From: Bacillota bacterium
GTDB lineage: Bacteria > Bacillota > Clostridia > Oscillospirales > Acutalibacteraceae
NCBI GenBank assembly: GCA_023390175.1
Contig: JAEWDK010000015.1
Coordinates: 293,155 to 357,154 of the forward strand
Direction: 5' to 3'
Length of the DNA: 64,000 bases
The first letter of the stretch is position 1, and each line of letters starts with the position of its first letter. Under the pieces are notes generated by a model. It was not told where the DNA came from. It made no database searches and worked only from the letters and a program-made list of their open reading frames with translations. The translations under genes were made by a program, and so were the position numbers. Shown one piece after another: positions 41,249 to 49,042 of the stretch.

Positions 41249-43105
41249 ATGCACGATATAGACTACGAAGTAAACTGTGATGTTCTGGTAATCGGCGGCG
41301 CGGGTGCAGCCGTTATGAGCGCAGTTTCAGCGGCGAAAAAAGGTGCGGCGGTTACTGTTGTGACTAAAGGCAAAATTGGGAAAAGCGGAAACACCATTAT
41401 GATTGGCGGTGGCTTTTGTATTGACGGGGAAAGTGCCTTTCATGAATGCGGCTTGAAGGATGCCAACCGATCCTTTTCGAAAGATCAGCTTTTTAATAAG
41501 TTGGTCACAAGCTCTTTTTTCATCGGTAACCAAAAAATACAAAAGCAGTATGTGGATAAAGGGCCTCGGGCAGTTAAAGAATGCCTGGGCTGGGCCAACA
41601 GTGCAAACCAAAAATTTCAATATATTCCGCAGGGTGTTTCCTGGAGGACTTCAGGAAAAGCCTTCGGAAGAACGGTTAAGGAAGGCATCAGGCTGAATCC
41701 CCAAATTCAAGTTTTTGAAGATACGCTGATTGTTGATATTCTTCTCTCCGGCAAGAAAGCCTGCGGTGCGGTCGGACTGAATATTTACACCGGTGAAATA
41801 GTTCAATACAATGCAAAATCCGTTTTGATTGCTACGGGTGGATTTCAGCCGTTCTCCCTGAAGAATTCAATCAGCGACATGACCGGTGACGGAATCGCAA
41901 TGGCGCTCCGGGCAGGCGCGAAATCGGTCGATATGGAGTTTTTTCTGTTTATCCCGACGATTACGGAGCCGACCTATGCAAGGGGATCCATTTTACCATA
42001 TCTGCTTACAATACCCGCAATCAATCCGGTCTTCCCCAAAGTTACCGATCTTGACGGAAATGAACTGAATATTCCGCCGGAGTTTAAAACAATTCCGAAA
42101 GGAGATAAAATTTATAAAATCATTTATTCGTATTTCTGGGGAAAAGGCATATTCGAGAAATACGATACTTACGGAAATAATTTTTACTACGATTATTCCG
42201 ATTATACGGACGACGAAATTTACAGAATTTTTGATGATGTGGCGGAAAATGAAGCACCGTGGCATGCCAAGGGCAAATATAATAAAATTGATCTTCACAA
42301 ACTGGCGGAAGATATCATCCGCAATCAAAAACGCCTTCAGGTTGGATTGGGCAACGAGTACAGCATGGGTGGTATCGTGGTCAACGATGATCTTTCTACC
42401 GGGGTGGAAGGCCTTTATGCGGCAGGCGAGGTAACCGGCGGAACCTTTGGCGCATTCAGAAGCGGCGACGGTTTGGTTGAAATGCTCGCACAGGGGGTAA
42501 CCGCCGGGGAAAATGCAGCCGCATACGCGAACGGATCCTCCATGCTGAAAGCAGACAATACAGAAGCAGTTTTGTCGGAGCTTTTTGCGCCTTTGAACCG
42601 TTCGGACGGAACCAGCGCGATTGAAACCCTAAAGAAAATGGAAGATATTGCTGACAAAGGGCTTAACTTTTTCCGAAAGCAGGAAACTCTGCAGGAAGCA
42701 GAAGAGAACATTACTGTTTTAAGAAAAGAGCTTCAAAATCTTTCTGTAAGCAATAAGGACCGAAAGTATAATTTAGAATGGTACAACAGTATCATTGCGA
42801 AAAATATCGCGCTCTGTGAGGAAATCGCGATTCACGCAGCGGCAAACCGAAAAGAAAGCCGTGGGTGCCATATGCGCTTTGATTACCCGGAAATAGACAA
42901 TAAAAACTTTTTATATAACAATTATGCTCAGCTGGTGAATGACGAAATCGTCTACAGCACAGAAAAGCCGCAGGCCGCTTATCAAGTGCTCCCAACCGAA
43001 AACTTTGAATCCATACCCAAATATATCTTTGAACAATACGGAGGGAAAGTAATTGAAAATTTTAGTGTCAAGAAGCCAGCCGCTGAAAAGGCTGGAAGAA
43101 TATAA
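41249..43105 (+). CDS. Fumarate-reductase/succinate-dehydrogenase-type flavoprotein
   Basis: A 618-residue FAD protein: dinucleotide-binding VIGGAGAAVMSAVSAAKKGA at the N-terminus, a long substrate-cap domain, then MGGIVVNDDLSTGVEGLYAAGEVTGG and the helical C-terminus with GCHMRFDYPEIDN. The residue that carries covalent FAD in true SdhA/FrdA (His in a S-H-T-V context) is Asn here (SGNTIMIGGG), so FAD is probably non-covalent. ATG 41249 is chosen: AAGGGG is 8 bases upstream. Its neighbour supplies a 2Fe-2S cluster. The reduced substrate is unknown. No membrane anchor gene is present, so the enzyme is probably soluble. Confidence 0.85.
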   Translation: MHDIDYEVNCDVLVIGGAGAAVMSAVSAAKKGAAVTVVTKGKIGKSGNTIMIGGGFCIDGESAFHECGLKDANRSFSKDQLFNKLVTSSFFIGNQKIQKQYVDKGPRAVKECLGWANSANQKFQYIPQGVSWRTSGKAFGRTVKEGIRLNPQIQVFEDTLIVDILLSGKKACGAVGLNIYTGEIVQYNAKSVLIATGGFQPFSLKNSISDMTGDGIAMALRAGAKSVDMEFFLFIPTITEPTYARGSILPYLLTIPAINPVFPKVTDLDGNELNIPPEFKTIPKGDKIYKIIYSYFWGKGIFEKYDTYGNNFYYDYSDYTDDEIYRIFDDVAENEAPWHAKGKYNKIDLHKLAEDIIRNQKRLQVGLGNEYSMGGIVVNDDLSTGVEGLYAAGEVTGGTFGAFRSGDGLVEMLAQGVTAGENAAAYANGSSMLKADNTEAVLSELFAPLNRSDGTSAIETLKKMEDIADKGLNFFRKQETLQEAEENITVLRKELQNLSVSNKDRKYNLEWYNSIIAKNIALCEEIAIHAAANRKESRGCHMRFDYPEIDNKNFLYNNYAQLVNDEIVYSTEKPQAAYQVLPTENFESIPKYIFEQYGGKVIENFSVKKPAAEKAGRI

Positions 43106-43355
43106 TGTTGCCATAGAAAATGATGAAACCACAGTAATGGATGTCCTGGATTATATCTATCAGCATTTGGATCATACGCTTTCTTACTACCGGCACAGCG
43201 TCTGCAGTCAGGGGGTGTGCGGCAGATGCGGTGTAAAACTGAACGGAAAAAACGTGCTGGCCTGCTCCACCGTGATTGACCGCAGCCTTGACAAAATTAC
43301 GATTGAGCCAGTCAACGGCGAAGTCGTCCGTGACCTAGTAGTATCGAATATCTAA
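43053..43355 (+). CDS. Stand-alone 2Fe-2S ferredoxin-type subunit (FrdB N-domain-like)
   Basis: A 100-residue protein equivalent to only the N-terminal domain of FrdB/SdhB: Cys51, Cys56, Cys59 and Cys71 (SVCSQGVCGRCG, LACST) bind a 2Fe-2S cluster. The C-terminal domain with 4Fe-4S and 3Fe-4S clusters is absent. TTG 43053 is the start, with GGAGGG 7 bases upstream; the gene overlaps the flavoprotein by 53 bp in another frame. It likely passes electrons to the flavoprotein. Confidence 0.85.
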   Translation: MKILVSRSQPLKRLEEYNVAIENDETTVMDVLDYIYQHLDHTLSYYRHSVCSQGVCGRCGVKLNGKNVLACSTVIDRSLDKITIEPVNGEVVRDLVVSNI

Positions 43356-43380
43356 ATAGTTTTACAACGCAATCTATAAA

Positions 43381-43403
43381 CCGCCCTGAAAAGGGCGGCT
43401 TTT
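43381..43403 (+). terminator. Terminator after the flavoprotein operon
   Basis: CCGCCCT-GAAA-AGGGCGG followed by CTTTTT. RHS-derived sequence begins only a few bases later. Confidence 0.88.
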
Positions 43404-43409
43404 TGTATG

Positions 43410-43715
43410 TGAAATATTGATATAATATACAATACTACAATCAATGCAATCGGCAACCGCCGCTCCCACCGCGACGGGATGAATTTCACATGGGAAGGCC
43501 GCCAATTAAAAATCGCAGTTGCCAATGGGAAGAACATTCGCTATACTTACAACAGCGACAGAATAAAGAATCTATACGAATATTGCAAAAGAGATATTAT
43601 TGCATCGCTTTTAAAAAGCGTCGGTTCTTCTCTATCCGATACAATAGTAAGTAGGTTGTACAATCAAGACAAGAGAATGGGATGTTTGCGAGGGAGGTTT
43701 CTATGTATTCAATAG
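43410..43715 (+). pseudogene. RHS core fragment A joined to the tail of a toxin tip
   Basis: An open frame without a proper start encodes an RHS strand (AIGNRRSHRDGMNFTWEGRQL, AVANGKNIRYTYNSD) that abruptly changes at about 43561 into an unrelated tail (RIKNLYEYCKRDIIASLLKS...) and stops at 43715. The tail end overlaps the start of the next gene, as a toxin tip overlaps its immunity gene. The RHS segment is closely similar to fragment D at 47363. This is a remnant created by internal deletion. Confidence 0.75.
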
Positions 43716-44206
43716 CGAACTATTTTAATTCAGTGGTAAATTATACAACATATTCGGACTCAATTATTCTGGAACTGTTTTGTTTTGTTGCTACCTACCT
43801 TATTCTCTTTAGGCGGCCATTAGTAAGCCTTTTGTTTTTTCGAGATAAAGAAACTAAACAACAACGAAAGGAAAAACAGCTTCGTAATGCAAATATGTCT
43901 AAAAGCGACTGGCTCATTCGTTTCCTAAAATGGCTGTTTTTCTGCAGTTATAAAAACAGACCTAAGCGATTCCCACATCTCTATATTGTGGTTTATTTCT
44001 ACAATCTAATAAATCTTATTTCATTGATTGCTTTTTTAATTCTTTGTTTAATTAACCTTTTTGTTGATGTTACTTTCGTATCTAGGACATTAGCAATCGC
44101 CCAGATGTTTATATTTGATTGTCTGGTCATGGTTATTTGTACTATATTGGTTTTATGCGGATACAGATTGAATCCAGATAAATTTTTTAGAGACAAACGA
44201 AATTAA
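43703..44206 (+). CDS. Putative immunity protein A (membrane)
   Basis: A 167-residue AT-rich membrane protein with about four hydrophobic segments and a basic cytoplasmic loop (DKETKQQRKEKQLRN). ATG 43703 follows GGGAGG. Placement directly after an RHS tip and unlike composition suggest an immunity protein. No family recognised. The stop TAA is followed in the same frame by RHS fragment B without any spacer or terminator, evidence of a recombination joint. Confidence 0.6.
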   Translation: MYSIANYFNSVVNYTTYSDSIILELFCFVATYLILFRRPLVSLLFFRDKETKQQRKEKQLRNANMSKSDWLIRFLKWLFFCSYKNRPKRFPHLYIVVYFYNLINLISLIAFLILCLINLFVDVTFVSRTLAIAQMFIFDCLVMVICTILVLCGYRLNPDKFFRDKRN

Positions 44207-44881
44207 GACTTAACACATCCTTATTATCTCAACAGCAGATACTATGACCCGCAGACGGGGAGATTTGTCAGTGCGGACGATACCGACGTATTTGATGAGG
44301 ATCAAGGAAACTCAACAGAGAACAACCTCTTTGCATATTGCCTTAACAATCCTGTAAACATGGTGGATGATGAAGGTACCATTGCTTGGTGGATTGCCGC
44401 TGCTGTTGGCGGTGCGTTATTCGATTCAACGATTTACTGTGTTGGCGCCGCAATTAATGGTAATTTCAGCTGGAAGGCTTTAGGCAAAGCTGCTTTGGTC
44501 GGTGCAGTTACTGGAGTTACATTTGGTGCTATTGGTAAAGGTATAAAAATAGCAAGTGGTGCAGTTAAGGCAAGTAAAGCACTTAATGCTATTAAAGTGA
44601 CAAAAGTAGCAGCTATATCCAAAGCAATTGCACAACCAATCAAAAAAGTAGCTGGAAAAATATCTGGTTACACAAAACATGGGTTAGCACAGGTAATGGG
44701 ACGTGATGGTGGGCGCGGAGTAAAGGCATCGTCAATTCTTGACACTGTAAGAAATCCAGTAAAAATAACAAAACAGGAAAATGGGGCGATAAAATATGTG
44801 GGTAAGCAAGCTGTTGTTGTTTTAAACGAAGCCGGCAAAGTTATTACAGGGTATGCTAAAAGTTCCAAATACTGGAGGTAA
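44207..44881 (+). pseudogene. RHS C-terminal fragment B with nuclease-like tip
   Basis: No start codon: the frame opens right after the previous stop with the RHS end motif YYLNSRYYDPQTGRFVSADD and NLFAYCLNNPVNMVDDEG. The tip (about 175 residues) has a Gly/Ala-rich pre-toxin segment and a C-terminal 65 residues (KHGLAQVMGRDGGRGVK..., VVVLNEAGKVITGYAKS) resembling BECR-fold/DUF4258-like RNase toxins with His, Arg and Thr in place. That assignment is by eye. The following small gene is its likely immunity partner. Confidence 0.7.
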
Positions 44882-44883
44882 AA

Positions 44884-45150
44884 ATGGATATTAATAAACA
44901 TATATACTACTTAAACATATTAAAAATTTGTTTAGCAATTGAAAGGAAAAACGACTTACTAAACAGTTTGAATCTGCAAAATTTTTCTTCAGATAAAGAG
45001 TTACTTGATTTGTATGTTGATTGCGTTTCCGACGTTTTCTGCAAATACGGATTAAAAGAAGATACTGAGCCTAATGAATGTGGATTTATTCTTGAAGATG
45101 TAATAGATTATTTAAATAATTGTATATATAAATTTGAGGATAATTTTTAA
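44884..45150 (+). CDS. Putative immunity protein B (88 aa, acidic)
   Basis: A small acidic, helical, soluble protein starting 2 bases after the fragment B stop codon with a GGAGG site inside the toxin end. Acidic soluble immunity proteins commonly neutralise cytoplasmic nuclease toxins, which fits the tip of fragment B. No family recognised. Confidence 0.65.
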   Translation: MDINKHIYYLNILKICLAIERKNDLLNSLNLQNFSSDKELLDLYVDCVSDVFCKYGLKEDTEPNECGFILEDVIDYLNNCIYKFEDNF

Positions 45151-45178
45151 GTCTACATTATTAGACCGCCAATTGAGG

Positions 45179-45202
45179 AGCACAGAGGGAAACCTCTGTG
45201 CT
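45179..45202 (+). terminator. Terminator closing cassette B
   Basis: AGCACAGAGG-GAAA-CCTCTGTGCT, perfect 10-bp stem, followed by TTACTTTTC. Confidence 0.8.
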
Positions 45203-45210
45203 TTACTTTT

Positions 45211-45479
45211 CAGGAGGTAGAAAGCAGATGGTAAACACTGAACAGCCGTCGCAAACAGGAATAACAGCGGCAGTATCCTAAGATCAAGAGCAATGTCGCA
45301 AACTATTTCAAAATATTTAACCAACTATACGCGAAGCGATCTATGATTTAATCCATAGGGCGCTTTTATTTTCACAAAAAGTTACAGGAGGTACAATCGA
45401 TGCCCGGCGCAAGACTTATATTAAATGCCCGTACTTTCATATTGCGAAAGCCGGGGAAAAAGCAGACGGAAAATACTGA
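45211..45479 (+). pseudogene. Two degraded relaxase-start/RHS junction remnants
   Basis: At 45211-45282 a ribosome site (AGGAGG) runs into GCAGATGGTAAACAC and RHS-like TGAACAGCCGTCGCAAAC. At 45390-45479 a fuller copy begins with ACAGGAGG, ATG at 45400 and a stretch nearly identical in DNA to the relaxase start at 49043 (GGCGCAAGACT, ATATTAAATGCCCG, GCGAAAGCCGGGGAAAAAGC) but with a one-base deletion, then joins RHS fragment C at about 45478. Neither makes a useful protein. Confidence 0.65.
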
Positions 45480-46601
45480 ACAACCGTTGTCAACGGTAAA
45501 AGCATCAGTTATACTTACAACAGCAACGGTATACGCACCGGTAAAACGGTTGACGGCGTGACAACAAAGTATTTTCTTGACGGTAGTACCATTCTTGCCC
45601 AGCAAACCGGCAGCGACGTGCTATGGTTCCTGTATGAAAGCGACGGAACAAGGGTAGGCTTCACCTATAACGGAGCCGACTATTACTACACAAAGAACGC
45701 ACAGGGTGACGTGACCGGCATTGTTGACAGGGACTATAACACGGTTGTACAATACAGCTATGACGCATGGGGTAAGCTGCTCGTCACTACAGGTTCCATG
45801 GCAAACACCATTGGCAAGATCAATCCGTTCTTGTATCGCGGCTATTACTATGATGCTGAAACAGGGTTGTATTACCTGAACAGCAGGTATTATGACCCGC
45901 AGACAGGAAGATTTTTGAATACAGACGGCTATGTTTCAACGGCAACTGGGTTATTGGGATATAACATGTTTGCTTATACCAATAATAATCCAATCCGGAT
46001 GAAAGATTCCAATGGTTCCAGAGCCACTGAATGTGATGATGGAAGTGGTAGATGGATGTATGTAAATAGCACAGGTAAAGTTTTTCAAGGAGGCAAAGCA
46101 CCAAAAAGTCAAAGTTACAATGTGTTAACTGGCATCGGAGCAGCTGTACCCGTCATTGGTGCTGTTACACAAAAAGGTACAACACATACAGTTAAGTCAG
46201 GCGGGTTAAACGATGGTAATATAAGGACGTGGAATGCCGGCGCTGATAAGTATCTATCGAAAGCTGATTATATTGGAAAAAGCATTGGGGATTCAATAAA
46301 AGGTGCTGAAAAGATAGATAAGGGTTGCATAATAGGCGCAATAGCAGTTGCAGGAATTTCAAACTATATTGACTACGGGTTTTCGACTGATTTTTTGGTC
46401 GGATGGGGATTTGATACTCTTTCTGGCTTAGCGATTGGTGCAATGTCTGCGGCTTTAGTCGGTGCTTTCGTGGTGGGTTTCGCTGTTACAGCTCCTGTTG
46501 CGGGTATAGCATTAGCAACTGTCGCAGTTACAGCAGGTATTTCTTATCTGGCAGAACCTGTTTTAGATAGCTATAAGAAAAAACTAACATCAATAGTATA
46601 G
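45480..46601 (+). pseudogene. RHS C-terminal fragment C with hydrophobic (pore-type) tip
   Basis: The frame is open from 45480 (just after an in-frame TGA) with no start codon that has a ribosome site. It encodes YD repeats (GKSISYTYNSNGIRTGK, VVQYSYDAWGKLL) and the RHS end YYLNSRYYDPQTGRFLNTDG, then a tip of about 195 residues ending in two long Gly/Ala-rich hydrophobic stretches (about the last 80 residues). Such a tail suggests a membrane-inserting toxin. The next gene is a multi-span membrane protein, fitting an immunity pair. Silent unless recombined onto a full RHS gene. Confidence 0.75.
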
Positions 46602-46618
46602 CAAGGTAGGTAAATATC

Positions 46619-47269
46619 ATGAGAAAAAATATAAGTGTAGATCAAATGTCCATTAATGAAATTGCCAAATTAAATAAACTCCTATCGCTAATTTTTTTAT
46701 GTTGCTGGCCATTTTTTTATCTTATTTTTACTTTCCACACGAATGCAATATACACCAAAATTATAATGGTAATAGGTTGTTTTATAATACTAAGTTGCAT
46801 TTTGATTATAATTTTATCTCAAAAGGGATTATTCGTCTTTCTAGTTAATTCAATCGGAGTTCCATTTGTTAGCTTTCTTTTTGTTATAGCACTATATTTA
46901 TTTTCGTCAGAAAATTTACAACCCAGTAACACATTTTCTAAGGTGTTAATTTTCCTCAATATATTTATTATTGAACTGTCATTAATTTTTAAAAGATTAA
47001 TTATAAAAAATGATAATTTTATTACTGCTCTTAAGAATCACAGTCACACAAAATATATTTTTTATGATATAATTCAAGCATTTACCGAGGGAATCATCAT
47101 ACTCTTTATTTCGAAGTATTATGATGACGCATTTCAAAGTATAAACATCTATAGCTTTGTTGAATTCTTTTTTGGATATTTGGTTTTTATTGTTGGTACA
47201 ACCGCGCATATTTATGGTATAGTAAATTACTATCATATTGGGAGATTTAAATCTATTAAAAAACATTGA
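46619..47269 (+). CDS. Putative immunity protein C (multi-span membrane)
   Basis: A 216-residue, AT-rich membrane protein with about six hydrophobic segments and a basic C-terminus (GRFKSIKKH). AGGTAGG precedes the ATG, 17 bases after the toxin tip. Immunity proteins to pore-forming tips are typically polytopic like this. No family recognised. Confidence 0.65.
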   Translation: MRKNISVDQMSINEIAKLNKLLSLIFLCCWPFFYLIFTFHTNAIYTKIIMVIGCFIILSCILIIILSQKGLFVFLVNSIGVPFVSFLFVIALYLFSSENLQPSNTFSKVLIFLNIFIIELSLIFKRLIIKNDNFITALKNHSHTKYIFYDIIQAFTEGIIILFISKYYDDAFQSINIYSFVEFFFGYLVFIVGTTAHIYGIVNYYHIGRFKSIKKH

Positions 47270-47303
47270 TAAATTATATTCTGATATCATTTTAATTTCA
47301 TCT

Positions 47304-47343
47304 GAAATAGATACCCACCGACAAGTTGGTGGGTATCTATTTC
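47304..47343 (+). terminator. Terminator closing cassette C
   Basis: Perfect 16-bp stem GAAATAGATACCCACC with an 8-base loop and a TCTTTTC tail. RHS sequence resumes at about 47348, immediately after it. Confidence 0.88.
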
Positions 47344-47347
47344 TCTT

Positions 47348-48438
47348 TTCTACGGCAACGGCATGAATTTCACATGGGAAGGCCGCCAGTTAAAAACAGC
47401 CGTTGCAAACGGTAAAAACATAAGCTATACTTACAACAGCGACGGAATACGCACCGGTAAAACGGTTGACGGTGTGGCAACAAAGTACTTCCTTGACGAC
47501 AGCACCATTCTTGCCCAGCAGACCGGTAGTGATGTGCTTTGGTTCCTGTATGAGAGCGACGGCACAAGGGTAGGCTTCACGTACAATGGCTACTCCTATC
47601 ACTATACCAAAAACGCCCAGGGCGACGTAACCGGCATTGTTGACCAGCTTTGCAATCCTGTTGTACAGTACAGCTATGACGCCTGGGGTAAGCTGTTAAG
47701 CACAACCGGTTCCTTAGCAAGTACAATTGGCAAACAGAATCCATTCCGGTATCGCGGGTATTATTACGATTCCGAAAGCGGATTGTACTATCTCAACAGT
47801 AGATATTATGACCCGAATACGGGAAGGTTTATCAGCGAAGACGGGCAGTTTAATTCGGATATTGGTTTGACTGGTAACAACCTGTTTACGTACTGCAATA
47901 ATAACCCGACTAATATGCATGATTCTGACGGATACAAGGCTACGGCTGATGATGGCACAGATAGATGGGTTTACTATGACAACTCCGGTAGAAAATATGA
48001 AAGCAAAGGAAACGGTAAGACGGTAAGCGTTAGTTCCAAAAGAACAGTGTCCTTCAATCCTTAAATAACCGAAAACCTGGTAAGACGCCAAATGGAAAAT
48101 GGCCTCCGCTTCCGCCAAACTTAAAAGGTAAAAAAGGGAACTGGAATACAGATGGTTATTGGGATGGTGTAAATAACGGTAAATACACATGGGATAATCA
48201 CTCTCATGGGGCTGGTGTCGATAGAGGAAACGGCCCTCAGGATGGTCATTGGGACGATGAGAATAGCGATAATAGATGGGATAGAAACGGTGTTCCATTA
48301 TTTCAAAATCAATCGCCCTCAATAATTGATATAATTTCGGAAACAACTGGATTAACTGGACCCGCACTAGCTTTGTATTTGATCATTTCAGAAGGTTCCC
48401 GCATTATCCCCGCTAGAAATGCTTTGCCTATACTATAA
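47348..48438 (+). pseudogene. RHS C-terminal fragment D with frameshifted toxin tip
   Basis: RHS core (YGNGMNFTWEGRQLKTAV, YD repeats, YYLNSRYYDPNTGRFISEDG) runs to a TAA at 48062-48064. A continuous frame shifted by one continues from 48064 to 48438 and clearly belongs to the same tip: PNGKWPPLPPNLKGKKG, then Trp/Asp/His/Asn-rich DGYWDG, TWDNHSHGAG, DGHWDDEN, RWDRNG. The G-x-W-D-rich pattern recalls type-37-like polymorphic toxin ends; this is by eye. One base change restores a full tip, so it is a recent inactivation or a sequencing error. Confidence 0.75.
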
Positions 48439-48455
48439 GATGAGGTAAATTTGTT

Positions 48456-48950
48456 ATGAACAAGAACATTGAGAATAATCCATTGGAACAATTTAAAGCA
48501 CAATATCTTTTAGAGCACGCAGATTTAATAAAATTTCCAAATGAAATTTATATTGCATACGCTGTTTGTAAAAAAAGTTGCGGCAATAAAGAATTTATTA
48601 TAGATGGTGACACACAGGTATGTAGCGTTTGTGGACATCAGATGTTTCGGACAGAAATATCCATGTACATTCTGGATGAAAATGAGAATTCTTATAAAAA
48701 AATTATACAAAAAGTGAAAACTCAACCAATTGCACTAACATATCCGGGGGACAACGTTGAAATTAATGGAGTATATCCAGAAGTCGAACCAAGCTCCGTT
48801 TGTTTTCCTAAAGAACTAAATGTTTCTTATGCAGTATGTATAAATGATGGACAAAGCAACGAATTAATTGTTGAAGGGAGTACAGACATATGCGAGTATT
48901 GCGGTTCCCAGATGGCGATTATCAGTACTCGTAAATATTTAAAGGCATAG
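48456..48950 (+). CDS. Putative immunity protein D with duplicated Cys module
   Basis: A 164-residue soluble protein with an internal duplication: FPNEIYIAYAVCKKSCGNKE...DTQVCSVCGHQM and FPKELNVSYAVCINDGQSNE...STDICEYCGSQM. Each half has a C-x2-C knuckle plus one or two upstream Cys, consistent with zinc-ribbon-like folds. GAGGT precedes the ATG. Position after toxin tip D makes it the likely immunity protein. No family recognised. Confidence 0.65.
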   Translation: MNKNIENNPLEQFKAQYLLEHADLIKFPNEIYIAYAVCKKSCGNKEFIIDGDTQVCSVCGHQMFRTEISMYILDENENSYKKIIQKVKTQPIALTYPGDNVEINGVYPEVEPSSVCFPKELNVSYAVCINDGQSNELIVEGSTDICEYCGSQMAIISTRKYLKA

Positions 48951-48988
48951 AAATGTAGTTTCCAACAACCTCAATTATAAATTTCAGC

Positions 48989-49020
48989 TGAAACGCAGAT
49001 GAGATGCCATCTGCGTTTCA
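48989..49020 (+). terminator. Terminator closing cassette D
   Basis: Perfect 13-bp stem TGAAACGCAGATG with a 6-base loop and TTTTATG tail. The relaxase-type start begins about 10 bases later. Confidence 0.85.
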
Positions 49021-49042
49021 TTTTATGTAAGGAGGAATTAGA

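Noticed and set aside
45558..46601. Treating RHS fragment C as an intact 347-aa gene from its internal GTG
   Set aside because: The GTG is in the middle of a YD repeat, has no ribosome site, and the frame continues upstream to 45480.
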